A stretch of 64,000 nt of DNA from positions 619,864-683,863 of the forward strand of contig NZ_SJPH01000003.1 of NCBI RefSeq assembly GCF_007859815.1, read 5' to 3'. Origin of the DNA: Botrimarina hoheduenensis. GTDB lineage: Bacteria; Planctomycetota; Planctomycetia; Pirellulales; Lacipirellulaceae. The position numbers were made by a program, and so were the translations under genes. Below, piece after piece: positions 9,481 to 18,338 of this stretch. Within the stretch, counting starts at the first letter, position 1. Each line of letters begins with the position of its first letter. A model generated the notes under the pieces. It did not search any database and was not told the origin of the DNA. It saw nothing but the letters and a program-made list of their open reading frames with translations.

Positions 9481-10590
9481 CTACAGCCCCTCGTTCAGCC
9501 CCTGCAGGTCGCTTGGCACAAAGCGGCCGTCTTTGCGCAGCAGCTCGCCGTCGAAGTAGATCTCGCCGCCGCCGTAGTCGGCACGCTGGATGAGCACCAG
9601 GTCCCAGTGAATGCGGCTGCGGTTGCCGTTATCCGCTTCTTCGTAGGCGTTGCCCGGCGTTAGGTGGAACGAGCCGCCGATCTTTTCGTCGAACAGCGTG
9701 TCGAGCATCGGGTGCCGCACGCGGTTGTTCGTGCCCAGCGACCACTCGCCGCAGTAGCGGGCCCCCTCGTCCGAGTCGAGCAGCGTGGTGAGCCGCTCGG
9801 TTTCGGTTGAGGTCGCTTCGATAATCTGTCCGTTCTTGAACGTGAAGCAGATGTCGTTGTGAACCACGCCCTGGTAGCGGCTGGGCGTGTTGAAGCGGAT
9901 CGTGCCGTTGATGCTGTCGCGCACGGGGGCGGTGAACACCTCGCCATCGGGGATGTTGCGCTCGCCGCTGCACGGGATCACCGGGATGCCCTTGATCGAG
10001 AATTCCAGCTCGGTGCCCGGTGCCGTGATGCGGACCTGTTCGGCGGCTTGCATGCGGGCCACGAGGGGCGCTTGCGCGACACGCATCGCGGCGTAGTCGG
10101 CGGTGCAGACATCGAAGAAGAAATCCTCGAACTCGTGCGTCGGCATATCCGCCGCCTGCGCGAACGAGTCGGTCGGATATCGGAGCACGACCCACTTGGT
10201 CTTCGGCACGCGGTATTCGTTCACATGCCGCAGCCAGTGTTCCTGGTAGAGATCCATCCGGTCGGCGGGGACCCCTTTCAGTTGGCTGGCGTTGGCGGCA
10301 CCTCGGATGCCGATATAGGCCTGCACCTGTTCCATGCGGTTGCGCTCAAGAACGCCGGAGAGCTTCATGCTCGTTTCGGTGGCGTTGGCGAGCAGGCTCC
10401 GCTGGACCCGCTGATTCTTGGTTTCGACGAGCGGTGTCACGCCTCGCGCCGCGGCACCCTCGACCAACGCGCAGACCAGATCGGGCTCGGGCAGATCGAT
10501 CGCCTCGATGAGGAGGGTTTCGCCCTGTTTCAGCTCGCAACTATGGTCTAACAACACCGTGGCGAGTCGATCGATGCGGGGGTCGTGCAT
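9481..10590 (-). CDS. M29-family metal-dependent aminopeptidase, 369 aa
   Basis: A cytosolic aminopeptidase of the thermophilic aminopeptidase (AmpS/PepS, M29) family, which removes N-terminal residues using a two-metal centre. The expected ligands are visible: Glu210 (SGERNIP) and Glu217 (DGEVFTAP), Glu282 (GEWSLGTN), His309 (GGSFHLTPGNAYEE), and His328 with Asp330 (RIHWDL). Length is close to the family's usual 370-410. The gene is isolated between opposite-strand neighbours and probably has its own promoter to the right. Confidence 0.9.
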   Translation of the reverse strand: MHDPRIDRLATVLLDHSCELKQGETLLIEAIDLPEPDLVCALVEGAAARGVTPLVETKNQRVQRSLLANATETSMKLSGVLERNRMEQVQAYIGIRGAANASQLKGVPADRMDLYQEHWLRHVNEYRVPKTKWVVLRYPTDSFAQAADMPTHEFEDFFFDVCTADYAAMRVAQAPLVARMQAAEQVRITAPGTELEFSIKGIPVIPCSGERNIPDGEVFTAPVRDSINGTIRFNTPSRYQGVVHNDICFTFKNGQIIEATSTETERLTTLLDSDEGARYCGEWSLGTNNRVRHPMLDTLFDEKIGGSFHLTPGNAYEEADNGNRSRIHWDLVLIQRADYGGGEIYFDGELLRKDGRFVPSDLQGLNEGL

Positions 10591-10907
10591 GGCTGTGGCC
10601 GGCCGAAGGATTCAGGAGGGGGAGCAAGCTATAAACCAACGAGCTCACACCCCCGCACACCGACGATTGGCCGGCAGCGGGCGACCCGCAGAGGGGCACC
10701 ACTTGGGCGAGCTGGCCCTGTTTATCGGTCCGATTAGGGATTGGTAGAAGGGGCGCAGGCTGAAAACCGGCATAATCCTCACCCCGACAGGGGACCTAAG
10801 AGTGCCTAATCAGCGAACTTCGTCGGCCCGCAGCACGTAAATTAGGGTACCGCGGCACTCTGGCCGAGCGGTCCCCCCTCACCAGAAAATCTTCGGGAGG
10901 CGCGACC
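10591..10907. other. Divergent intergenic region (317 bp)
   Basis: This separates the leftward aminopeptidase from the rightward acyl-CoA dehydrogenase and should hold both promoters. A GGGAGG ribosome-binding site lies about 7 bases before the ATG at 10908. I see no ORF with a plausible start and no RNA gene. Confidence 0.5.
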
Positions 10908-12893
10908 ATGGCGACCGACTTGAACACCACAGACCCGCTCCCGACCCACCCCGTCACGCCGCCCCCGCCGACGGTTGCCGAGCACGATGCCCAAGCGGTC
11001 TCGTTCGCCGAGACCGCTCTGAAGCTCGGCGGCAAGAGCGACGACGAGGCCCGCCGCACCGGTGCCATCGACCGGGCCGATGACGAGGTCGAAGCCCTCT
11101 TCGCGCCGCGTTATCAAACCACCCACAGCCCCGCCCACCGCGCGGTGTGGGAACGCACCGTGCCGGCGGAAGAGTTCATCGCGCACCCGGCCGAAACGTC
11201 GCCCGTCATGCGCCGCGTGATCGACGCCTCGCTGGAAACAGTGCGGCGGCACCTGCGTGCCCAGACACTCTACGGCGACGATGACCGCATTCGCGAAGAG
11301 GTGCTCGCCGAGCTCGGCGTTGCCGGCTACTGGGGTTTGCTGGTGGATCGCGAACACGGCGGCGTCGGCGCTTCGTTCACGAGCGTCGCCCAGTTCCTCA
11401 CGCAGATGGCCACGCTCGACGGTACGATCGCCGGGTTGGCCTCCATCCACGGCTGCATCGGTGCGGTCGATCCGGTCAAAACCTTTGGTGATGAAGCACA
11501 GCGCCGCCGCTGGCTGCCGCGTCTGGCATCGGGCGAGCGCCTTAGCGCCTTTGCCCTTACCGAGCCGGGGGCCGGCAGCGACCTGACCGCGCTACGCACC
11601 ACGGCCGTGCTCGACGGAGACCACTACGTGGTCAACGGCGAAAAGCTGTTCATCTCGAACGTCCGCCCGGGCCGCACCATCGGTCTGGTCTGTCTTGTGG
11701 AAGGCAAGCCGGCCGTGCTGATCGTCGATCTGCCCGACGAAGAGGATGAGCACTTCCAGCTCAAGAAGTACGACATCTACGCGCTGCGGCATCTGTACAA
11801 CCGGGGGATCGTCTTCCGTAACTTCCGCGTTCCTAAGGGCAACCTGCTCACGCCCCCCAAGGGGGACGGCCTGACGATCGCCTATCACGGCCTGAACCTG
11901 GGCCGTGTGTCGCTGTGCGCGAACGCCGCCGGCAGCATGCGTGCCATGCTCGCCGGCATGCTGCCCTGGGCCGAGTACCGTGTGACCTACAGCGAACCGA
12001 TCGCGCACCGCGAACTGGTCCGCCGCCGGATGGGAGAGATGGCGGGGCTTATCGTCGCGTGCGATGCGCTCGTGGCGTGGTGCGGCAGCCTGCTCGACCG
12101 CGGTTATCGGGGCGAGATGGAGTGCATCATCGCCAAGATCTTCGGCTCCGAGGCGCTCAAGCACGCGGCGATCGAACTCTATATGAAGACGCACGGGGGG
12201 CGTTCGTTCCTCAAAGGCCATCCGCTGGGCGACAACGTGCACGACTTCCTCGCCCCCTGCATCTACGAGGGGGAAGGCGAGATGCTCGGCATGGCCTTCT
12301 TCAAGTCGCTCGTGAAGGATCACGGCAAGCGCTACTACGAACCGGTCGGCAAGGCGCTTGCGGCGGCGGGCATTCGGCAGCCGAACCCGCTCAACCCGCG
12401 GCACGCGCTCCTGCTCGCCCGACCGGCGGCCCCGTACCTCAAGTGGCTCGTGGGGCGCAAGCTGCGGGGGGTCGGCACCGCGCGCCTGCCGAGCGATCTG
12501 CCCGCCGCGCTGCGCGCCCACGCGGCTTACGCCTGTGCGGAGTTGCCACGGATGGCGCTGGCGATCGACGCCGCCATGCAGAAGCACCAGTTACGGCTCG
12601 CCGATCGGCAATGCCGTATGGCCGAGCTGAGCCAGCGGACGCAGGACCTTATCACGGTGCTGGTGACCGCCCTTTACGCCGGTCGCCACGCCGATCCGCT
12701 GGTGCGCGACGCGGGCGATCTGTTGTGCGAGCAACTCCGCCAAAAGCTCACGGGCGCCCGGCCGACCGATCGGTACTACAAGCGGATCACCGCGCTCGGC
12801 GAGCGGATCGCCAAGGGGGAAGCGGCGGCCGCCGAGTCGCTCGGTCTGGCGACGATCGAGCCCCCGCCGATCCTCGAGCGCTACGACCGCTGA
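10908..12893 (+). CDS. Acyl-CoA dehydrogenase family protein, enlarged, 661 aa
   Basis: A flavin-dependent acyl-CoA dehydrogenase, of the kind that oxidises fatty acyl-CoA or related thioesters. The FAD-site signature FALTEPGAGSD lies at residues 215-225. The middle beta domain follows (VVNGEKLFISN), and the C-terminal helical domain carries the IYEGEGEM motif, whose Glu454 or Glu456 is the likely catalytic base. At 661 residues it is much longer than the usual 380-400: about 90 extra residues precede the first helical domain and about 190 follow the catalytic glutamate. The extra C-terminal part resembles the long ACAD9/VLCAD-type layout, so a membrane-associated long-chain enzyme is possible. 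The substrate cannot be assigned. Confidence 0.87.
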   Translation: MATDLNTTDPLPTHPVTPPPPTVAEHDAQAVSFAETALKLGGKSDDEARRTGAIDRADDEVEALFAPRYQTTHSPAHRAVWERTVPAEEFIAHPAETSPVMRRVIDASLETVRRHLRAQTLYGDDDRIREEVLAELGVAGYWGLLVDREHGGVGASFTSVAQFLTQMATLDGTIAGLASIHGCIGAVDPVKTFGDEAQRRRWLPRLASGERLSAFALTEPGAGSDLTALRTTAVLDGDHYVVNGEKLFISNVRPGRTIGLVCLVEGKPAVLIVDLPDEEDEHFQLKKYDIYALRHLYNRGIVFRNFRVPKGNLLTPPKGDGLTIAYHGLNLGRVSLCANAAGSMRAMLAGMLPWAEYRVTYSEPIAHRELVRRRMGEMAGLIVACDALVAWCGSLLDRGYRGEMECIIAKIFGSEALKHAAIELYMKTHGGRSFLKGHPLGDNVHDFLAPCIYEGEGEMLGMAFFKSLVKDHGKRYYEPVGKALAAAGIRQPNPLNPRHALLLARPAAPYLKWLVGRKLRGVGTARLPSDLPAALRAHAAYACAELPRMALAIDAAMQKHQLRLADRQCRMAELSQRTQDLITVLVTALYAGRHADPLVRDAGDLLCEQLRQKLTGARPTDRYYKRITALGERIAKGEAAAAESLGLATIEPPPILERYDR

Positions 12894-12929
12894 GCAGAAT
12901 CGCTCGTAAGCGCCAACTACAGCCACGCA

Positions 12930-12997
12930 ATCAGCCGCACAGCGCTAGCCGCGGGACCTCCCCCGTATCGAACCGGGGCTAGCGCCCAGCGGCTGAT
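12930..12997. repeat. REP-like nested inverted repeat (68 bp)
   Basis: The outer arms ATCAGCCGC (12930-12938) and GCGGCTGAT (12989-12997) are perfect complements. The inner arms GCGCTAGCC (12942-12950) and GGCTAGCGC (12977-12985) are too, and short C/G runs can pair inside them. The element lies after the acyl-CoA dehydrogenase stop. It could act as a terminator but looks more like a dispersed palindromic repeat. Confidence 0.6.
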
Positions 12998-13090
12998 GCG
13001 GGGCAAGCGCGGAAGAGGGCGTCTTGGTTTATCTTGGGGGGGTAATGGTTAGAGGTTTTTCTTTGCCTGCTCCCTTTTGAGCGCCTCCAC

Positions 13091-14779
13091 ATGCTGAGAC
13101 TCAAGCAAACCCAGAGACTCAAGCAACTGGCGCTGCTTAGCGTGGCGGCGTGCTTCTTGCTCGCCATTGCGACGCTCAGTGCCGCAGAAAATCCTTCGCT
13201 GCTCGTGACCGGCCGGGTGTGGACGGGCGATCCCCAGCGGCCGTGGGCCGACGCGGTCCTCTGCGCCGGCGAGCGGGTGCTGGCCGTTGGCGAACGGGAT
13301 GAGCTCCAGCAGCAGTACGATTTGCAGGGGGTCGAGCGTATCGACGCGCGCGGCGGGCTCGTGACCCCCGGCTGGATCGATTCGCACGTCCATCTGCTCG
13401 ATGGCGGGCGGAACCTGTCCGGCGTGCAGCTGCGCGACGCGGCGACGCGCGACGAGTTCGTCCGGCGACTCGCGGCCTATGCCGCCACGTGCGCGAAGGG
13501 CGAATGGATCCGCGGTGGCGACTGGGATCACACACGGTGGGGGGGCACGCTCCCCACGCGCGCATGGATCGATTCCGTGACGCCCGACAACCCGGTCTGG
13601 ATCCAGCGGTTGGATGGCCACATGGCGTTGGCGAATAGCGCAGCGCTGCGGCTGGCCGGAGTCGATGATCAGACGGTCGTTCCGGAGGGGGGCGCCATCG
13701 AGCGCGACGCCGCCGGCATGCCAACCGGCCTGTTGCGCGACAACGCCATGGCATTTGTCGACGCTGTGGTTCCCGAACCGACGCCCCGTGAGCGGCTTGC
13801 GGCGCTAGCCGCCGCGACCGACTATCTGCACGCTTGCGGTGTAACGAGTGTGGTGCATATGGGCGCGCTCGACGAACTGGCAACGCTCCGAGCCGCGCGG
13901 CAGAGCGGTGCGCTGCGCTTGCGCGTCCACGCGGCGACCCCCCTGCCCCGCTGGCGACAATTGCAGCAAGAGATCCAGCGCAACGGCCCCGGCGACGAGT
14001 GGCTGCGGGGGGGGATGCTCAAGGGGTTTGTCGATGGTTCGCTCGGCTCGCACACGGCGGCATTCCTCGCGCCGTACGACGATCAGCCGCTCGATCGTGG
14101 GCTGCTGGTCAATACGCCCGAGGACCTGCTCGACTGGACACGTGGTGCCGACGCCGCGGGCTTGCAAGTGGCGGTTCATGCTATTGGCGATCGGGCGATT
14201 CGCCGGCAACTCGACGTGTTCGAGCAAGTCGCCGCCGAGAACGGCCCGCGCGATCGTCGCTTCCGTATCGAGCACGCGCAGCACATCGCCCCGGACGACG
14301 TCGCGCGGTTCGGCAAGCTCGGCGTGATCGCCAGCATGCAGCCGTACCACGCGATCGACGATGGCCGGTGGGCCGAGGGACTGATCGGGGCGGAGCGCTG
14401 CCAAACGACCTACGCCTTCCGCACGCTGCTCGACACGGGGGCGAAGCTCGCGCTGGGGAGCGATTGGTTCGTCGCGCCGCCGACGCCGCTAGAGGGGATC
14501 GACGCGGCGGTCACGCGACGCACGCTCGACGGTAAGCACCCCGGCGGCTGGGTGCCGGCGCAAAAGATCACGGTCGAGGAGGCGCTCCGCGGTTACACAT
14601 CCGACGCGGCGTACGCCGTCTTCGCCGAACAGGAGAAGGGCCAACTGCGCCGCGGCATGCTCGCCGATATGACCCTCGTCGATCGCGACCTGACAGCGAT
14701 TCCCGCTACCGAGCTGCCGCAGGTGAAGGTCCGGGCTACGATCCTCGGCGGAAAGGTGGTGTACCGTGCCGAGCCGTGA
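13091..14779 (+). CDS. Exported amidohydrolase, YtcJ-like, 562 aa
   Basis: A metal-dependent amidohydrolase of the amidohydrolase_3/YtcJ group. A signal peptide (residues about 12-31, ending in LSAAE) indicates export. The core starts with a small beta domain (LLVTGRVWTGDP), then PGWIDSHVHLL with metal ligands His99 and His101. Further ligand regions are GLQVAVHAIGDRA, RIEHAQHI and LALGSDWFV. The fold ends with the typical LADMTLVDRDLTAIP. Relatives hydrolyse N-substituted formamides or similar amides, but the physiological substrate is usually unknown. It is monocistronic as far as can be seen. Confidence 0.85.
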   Translation: MLRLKQTQRLKQLALLSVAACFLLAIATLSAAENPSLLVTGRVWTGDPQRPWADAVLCAGERVLAVGERDELQQQYDLQGVERIDARGGLVTPGWIDSHVHLLDGGRNLSGVQLRDAATRDEFVRRLAAYAATCAKGEWIRGGDWDHTRWGGTLPTRAWIDSVTPDNPVWIQRLDGHMALANSAALRLAGVDDQTVVPEGGAIERDAAGMPTGLLRDNAMAFVDAVVPEPTPRERLAALAAATDYLHACGVTSVVHMGALDELATLRAARQSGALRLRVHAATPLPRWRQLQQEIQRNGPGDEWLRGGMLKGFVDGSLGSHTAAFLAPYDDQPLDRGLLVNTPEDLLDWTRGADAAGLQVAVHAIGDRAIRRQLDVFEQVAAENGPRDRRFRIEHAQHIAPDDVARFGKLGVIASMQPYHAIDDGRWAEGLIGAERCQTTYAFRTLLDTGAKLALGSDWFVAPPTPLEGIDAAVTRRTLDGKHPGGWVPAQKITVEEALRGYTSDAAYAVFAEQEKGQLRRGMLADMTLVDRDLTAIPATELPQVKVRATILGGKVVYRAEP

Positions 14780-15064
14780 GCCGTAGGTTCGATTAGCAAC
14801 CCGAGAAGCGTGATGCTGAACTCGAAGTGCCTATAGCGGGAACACTAAGTGTCGCTCATTATCACTAAGCGGATGTGTAACGCACCTTAGAGGTGTTTAG
14901 CTCTCTTGCGTGAGGGGGCTGGCGATCGCCCACGAACGTGGCTACCTGAATGCTTCTGAGGGTTTGCAGCGACAACGGCGTGGGATCTGTCTATATTGTG
15001 TGCGACCCACAACTTTTCATCGCACCGCTCTTTTCAGCATGTTTGCTCTGCTTGGATCCTCTCG

Positions 15065-15877
15065 ATGATTCGCCCTCTGTTCGTAGCCGCTGTGATGCTG
15101 ACCCCCCTTTCCGCGATCGCCGAAGAATCGCTCGACCAGCGGATCACGCCCGACGTGCTCGCGGCGTTCGACAAAGCGGAGTTTGAGCACGAGGGTTTCA
15201 CGTTGCCTTTCCGACTCGCGACGCCCGAGGAAGTGGAGGGGGAAAAACGCCCGCTGCTGCTCTTCTTGCACGGCTACGGCGAGCGCGGCAGCGAGAACCA
15301 GCGGCAACTGATCCACGGCGGGAGGCTGTTTGCATCGCCCGAGTTTCAGGCCCGTTATCGCGCTTATGTTTTGGCCCCGCAGTGCCCCGACGGCGTTGAG
15401 CCGGGCGGCGAGGAGCAGCGTGTGTGGACCCGCTTAGTGCGGACCGAGTCGCCCACGCTTTCGGAGGAAGAGGCCCTCACGCCTCAGCTTGCCGCCGCGC
15501 GGGCGCTGGTTGAACACCTGATCGCGACACAACCGGTTGACCCCGACCGTATCTACGTGGGCGGGCTCTCGATGGGGGGCTACGCGACCTGGACTCTCAT
15601 CACACAGGATCCTTCGCGGTGGGCGGCGGCTTTGCCGATCTGTGGGGCCGGCGACCCGAGCCAAGCCGCCCGGATCGCGCGGATCCCGCTGTGGGATTTC
15701 CACGGCGACGAAGATGGTGCCATTCCTGTGGAACGCTCACGCGAGATGATCGCCGCGCTCGAGGCGGCCGGCGGGCGGCCGATCTACACCGAGTACCCCG
15801 GAGTGGGGCACGATAGCTGGACCCCCACGTTCGCGAGCCGTCATGTGTGGGATTGGCTGTTCGCCCAGCGCCGCTAG
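15065..15877 (+). CDS. Secreted alpha/beta-hydrolase (esterase/peptidase type), 270 aa
   Basis: A small exported alpha/beta hydrolase of the dienelactone-hydrolase/PHB-depolymerase-like group. A short signal peptide (MIRPLFVAAVMLTPLSAIA) precedes the mature protein. The nucleophile elbow GGLSMGG carries Ser169. Asp215 or Asp217 in FHGDEDGAIP and His249 in GVGHDSW complete the triad. The oxyanion-side HGYGERG is also present. The ATG at 15065 is chosen because it begins the signal peptide; upstream in-frame starts would add 23 unsupported residues. The substrate is likely an ester or a polysaccharide acetyl group. It converges on the acetyltransferase gene that ends at 15882, with only four bases between them. 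Confidence 0.82.
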   Translation: MIRPLFVAAVMLTPLSAIAEESLDQRITPDVLAAFDKAEFEHEGFTLPFRLATPEEVEGEKRPLLLFLHGYGERGSENQRQLIHGGRLFASPEFQARYRAYVLAPQCPDGVEPGGEEQRVWTRLVRTESPTLSEEEALTPQLAAARALVEHLIATQPVDPDRIYVGGLSMGGYATWTLITQDPSRWAAALPICGAGDPSQAARIARIPLWDFHGDEDGAIPVERSREMIAALEAAGGRPIYTEYPGVGHDSWTPTFASRHVWDWLFAQRR

Positions 15878-15881
15878 CGAG

Positions 15882-17045
15882 TTATTCGTCAGCGGGGACC
15901 GTTTCGGCCGCCTGCGCAGCGGCAAGGGCCGCGTGGCGCCGATCGCGCCACTGGCGGTAAGCGCGCGTCGTGAAGCTTTCGAGCTTGCCCGCCGCGTCGC
16001 GCGGGCGGGCGTGCAACGTGCGCGTGCTGCGGCGGACGGCACCCCAGCTGAGCTTGTAGGGTTCATCGCCGCGGAGCAGATCGAACCGCTCGCGGCCGCT
16101 TGCCAGGGCGTGATCGAAGAGCGCGAGTAGCGATAGGTGTCCCGCGTCGAGTTCGAGCGCTGCTGTGCTGATTCCCCCCTGATAAGCGTAAACACATTGT
16201 GCGTCTTGCAGGGCGTATTCGATCGCCGCGGGGATGCCGTCGATCTCCAGCAGGGCGAAGTACAGCTCTCCGCGCTGCAGCAAGCGACGGCTGGCGAGTT
16301 GGTGGAACTGATCGAACTCGGGCAGATCGAACACGCCGTGCTCGCCCATCGCTTCGCGTCTTTCGCGGTGGAGGCGGACCAGCACGGGCCACAGCTCGCG
16401 GCGCTCGTCTTCATCATGAACCATACGCACCGTGGCGCGGCCCGAATCGAGCCCGTCACGCCGCCAGCGGCGGAGTTTCTTGCGACGATTCTTTGAGAGC
16501 GTTTCCAGGTAAGCTTCCCACAGCGCCGCGGGATCGATTCCTGGCGTTGCGGGGAAGGTGACCAGGAAAGAATCGATCGAGGCGACCCATTCCGTCTCGA
16601 TGCCGTACTGTTCGAGTAGCCGACAAAACTCGGCGGAGGCCCGATCGTCGGCGTCGAGGTTCTCCAGACGCAGCCGCCGCCAAACGCGCCCCGCTCCCTG
16701 GGCGACCCAACGGGCAGCGGCGCTCACCACGGCGGGTTCGTCTTCGGGCGAACGGCACAGGAGGGTCGTGTGGTCGCTCGCCGCGCGACCGTCGCCCAGC
16801 CAGCGGAGCGTTGCCCCGGCGAACGGCCGAGATTGCAGCCACCACGGCACCAGACCGATCAGCACGCCCGTCTCGTTGCGGATGGCGAGAACGGCGAGCG
16901 TGGCGTGCGGATTGCTTTCTCCGTAGGCCTCCCACCACGACACCAGCCACTCGGGCGATTGCATCGGCGTGGGGAGCCGAAGCGCTCGCCACTCGTCGCT
17001 CAAGGCGTGTAGCGCGGCAAGGTTATCAATAACGTGAAGCGACAT
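15882..17045 (-). CDS. CelD/BcsL-type GNAT acetyltransferase, 387 aa
   Basis: A double-GNAT protein of the type once called cellulose biosynthesis protein CelD, with the Acetyltransf_6 domain in its C-terminal half. Visible marks are the N-terminal QSPEWLVSWWEAYG block, KNRRKKLRRWRRDG in the middle, and the acceptor-loop region around IPAAIEYALQD with DLLRGDEPYKLSW near the end. Members are often found with exopolysaccharide or envelope genes and may acylate sugars or amino groups. The next minus-strand gene to the right (JmjC/cupin-like) starts about 1 kb upstream and could share a transcript, separated by a 110-base gap. Confidence 0.8.
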   Translation of the reverse strand: MSLHVIDNLAALHALSDEWRALRLPTPMQSPEWLVSWWEAYGESNPHATLAVLAIRNETGVLIGLVPWWLQSRPFAGATLRWLGDGRAASDHTTLLCRSPEDEPAVVSAAARWVAQGAGRVWRRLRLENLDADDRASAEFCRLLEQYGIETEWVASIDSFLVTFPATPGIDPAALWEAYLETLSKNRRKKLRRWRRDGLDSGRATVRMVHDEDERRELWPVLVRLHRERREAMGEHGVFDLPEFDQFHQLASRRLLQRGELYFALLEIDGIPAAIEYALQDAQCVYAYQGGISTAALELDAGHLSLLALFDHALASGRERFDLLRGDEPYKLSWGAVRRSTRTLHARPRDAAGKLESFTTRAYRQWRDRRHAALAAAQAAETVPADE

Positions 17046-17155
17046 CGCGAATCAATCCTGTCCAGCGCTCGGAGACTTCACCGCACCGTAAGCGCCGTGA
17101 GGGGGCTCGTAGGGTGCGCTGGGCAGCAAGTTACAGCAGCCAAGAGCGGAGTACA

Positions 17156-18139
17156 TCAAACGCCGGCGAGCTCTTCTTCGTGCGCGGCGAGCGTGACGCT
17201 CTCCGACACGTCCAGCAGGCGGAAGCCGTCTGGATTGTTCGGATCCAGCACGAAGGTGATGGGGTAAGTCCACTGGTGCTTCTCACGACCAACGAACTTG
17301 CCAGCGTAACGGTCGAGACGGGCGAGAAGCTGCTTGGCGTGCGCGAGAAACCCCTCGGCTTCGATGCTGCTGCAGACCTTGCCGAGGCGCTTGCGGAGCA
17401 CGTAATTGCCCGAATGGACATTGAGCCGCCGCCGAGCGCGGGCGTTCTTGTGCTCGGTCGAGAGCGATACGTTGAGTCCTTCCAGGTTCTCAACGCGGTG
17501 CGGTGCCAGCTGCGGCCAGGTGATCATCTGCCCGGGCTCGGCGTCGAACACCAGGGCATACTTGTCCCAGTCTTGGTCATAAGGAACGTCCTCGGACCAC
17601 TCTCCCGAGCAGACCTTCTCCAGACAAAGGGGCGAAGCGAAACGCTTGTCGAAGTGGGGATAGACCCATACCCGTTTGCGGCCGCGGATATGCCAGAGCA
17701 TGTTGACGGGCATATCAACGTGGTAAGGAACCCAGGCTCCGGGCGAGCTGATCAGCAGGTTGGCGGTGCGGTCCTCGGCAGAGAAGTGGGCGGCACCGGT
17801 TTCGAGTTCGCCGAACAAGCGGTGAATCACCTCGGCGTAGGCCGGCTGGTGATCAAGCATCTTGCGACAGTTGATCCACAGATGACCCTCGCGAACCATC
17901 TGCACGAGGTCTTTGCCCGGCACGCCGTTGCGGTCCCCTTCACGCCAGTCGAACTTATCCTTGGTCTTGCCCATCGTGTTGACAGACAGATGCTGGGCCG
18001 GATGCGAGTCGAGGATTTCGGCCAGCGCGTCGTCGGTGAACAGGCCGGTCTCAGCCAAGCGATGATTGGCGACCAGCACCCCCTGCTCGAGAATCTCGAA
18101 GTCTTGGGGCTGCCAGTCAGCGAGCAAGGGATTAGCCAT
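17156..18139 (-). CDS. JmjC/cupin-like oxygenase-type protein, 327 aa
   Basis: This resembles Fe(II)/2-oxoglutarate oxygenases of the cupin_8/JmjC group. The facial triad is visible as His140 and Asp142 in VPYHVDMPVN and His214 in QLAPHRVEN. The intervening strand VWVYPHFDK provides the usual 2-oxoglutarate side. The C-terminal third has no recognised motif. There is no signal peptide, so it is probably cytosolic. Bacterial members hydroxylate proteins, tRNA bases or small metabolites, and the substrate here is unknown. The ATG at 18139 is preferred to an upstream TTG. Co-orientation with the CelD-type acetyltransferase suggests, but does not prove, a joint role in modifying an envelope component. 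Confidence 0.72.
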   Translation of the reverse strand: MANPLLADWQPQDFEILEQGVLVANHRLAETGLFTDDALAEILDSHPAQHLSVNTMGKTKDKFDWREGDRNGVPGKDLVQMVREGHLWINCRKMLDHQPAYAEVIHRLFGELETGAAHFSAEDRTANLLISSPGAWVPYHVDMPVNMLWHIRGRKRVWVYPHFDKRFASPLCLEKVCSGEWSEDVPYDQDWDKYALVFDAEPGQMITWPQLAPHRVENLEGLNVSLSTEHKNARARRRLNVHSGNYVLRKRLGKVCSSIEAEGFLAHAKQLLARLDRYAGKFVGREKHQWTYPITFVLDPNNPDGFRLLDVSESVTLAAHEEELAGV

Positions 18140-18338
18140 AGCGGACAATGTCTCGAAGAAAAATTGGGGGCGGTGAGCCAGAGCGATAGCAAGACAACCT
18201 GCTCGAGCCGGTTACCGAAACCTATCTCGGCTTCGGTCCCATCGCGGGAAACACGCCGCGCTAAGCCCGAATCCGTGGGCCGGAAGAATCGGTACAACCG
18301 GTGCCGCTGCGGCCACCGATCGGGGGAGCAGCTGCGTC

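Noticed and set aside
10870..10885. GGCCGAGCGGT, looking like a tRNA D-loop
   Set aside because: No matching T-arm, anticodon stem or CCA end follows within tRNA distance.
11592..12587. A 331-codon open frame antisense to the acyl-CoA dehydrogenase
   Set aside because: The plus-strand enzyme has clear catalytic and FAD motifs; the minus frame is a GC-driven shadow.
12966..12975. A TCGAACC stretch looking like a tRNA T-loop
   Set aside because: It is part of the nested inverted repeat and lacks the other tRNA arms.
14964..14997. TTGCAG ... TATATT as a sigma-70 promoter before the esterase
   Set aside because: The 22-base spacer is too long for a normal promoter, so it was not listed.
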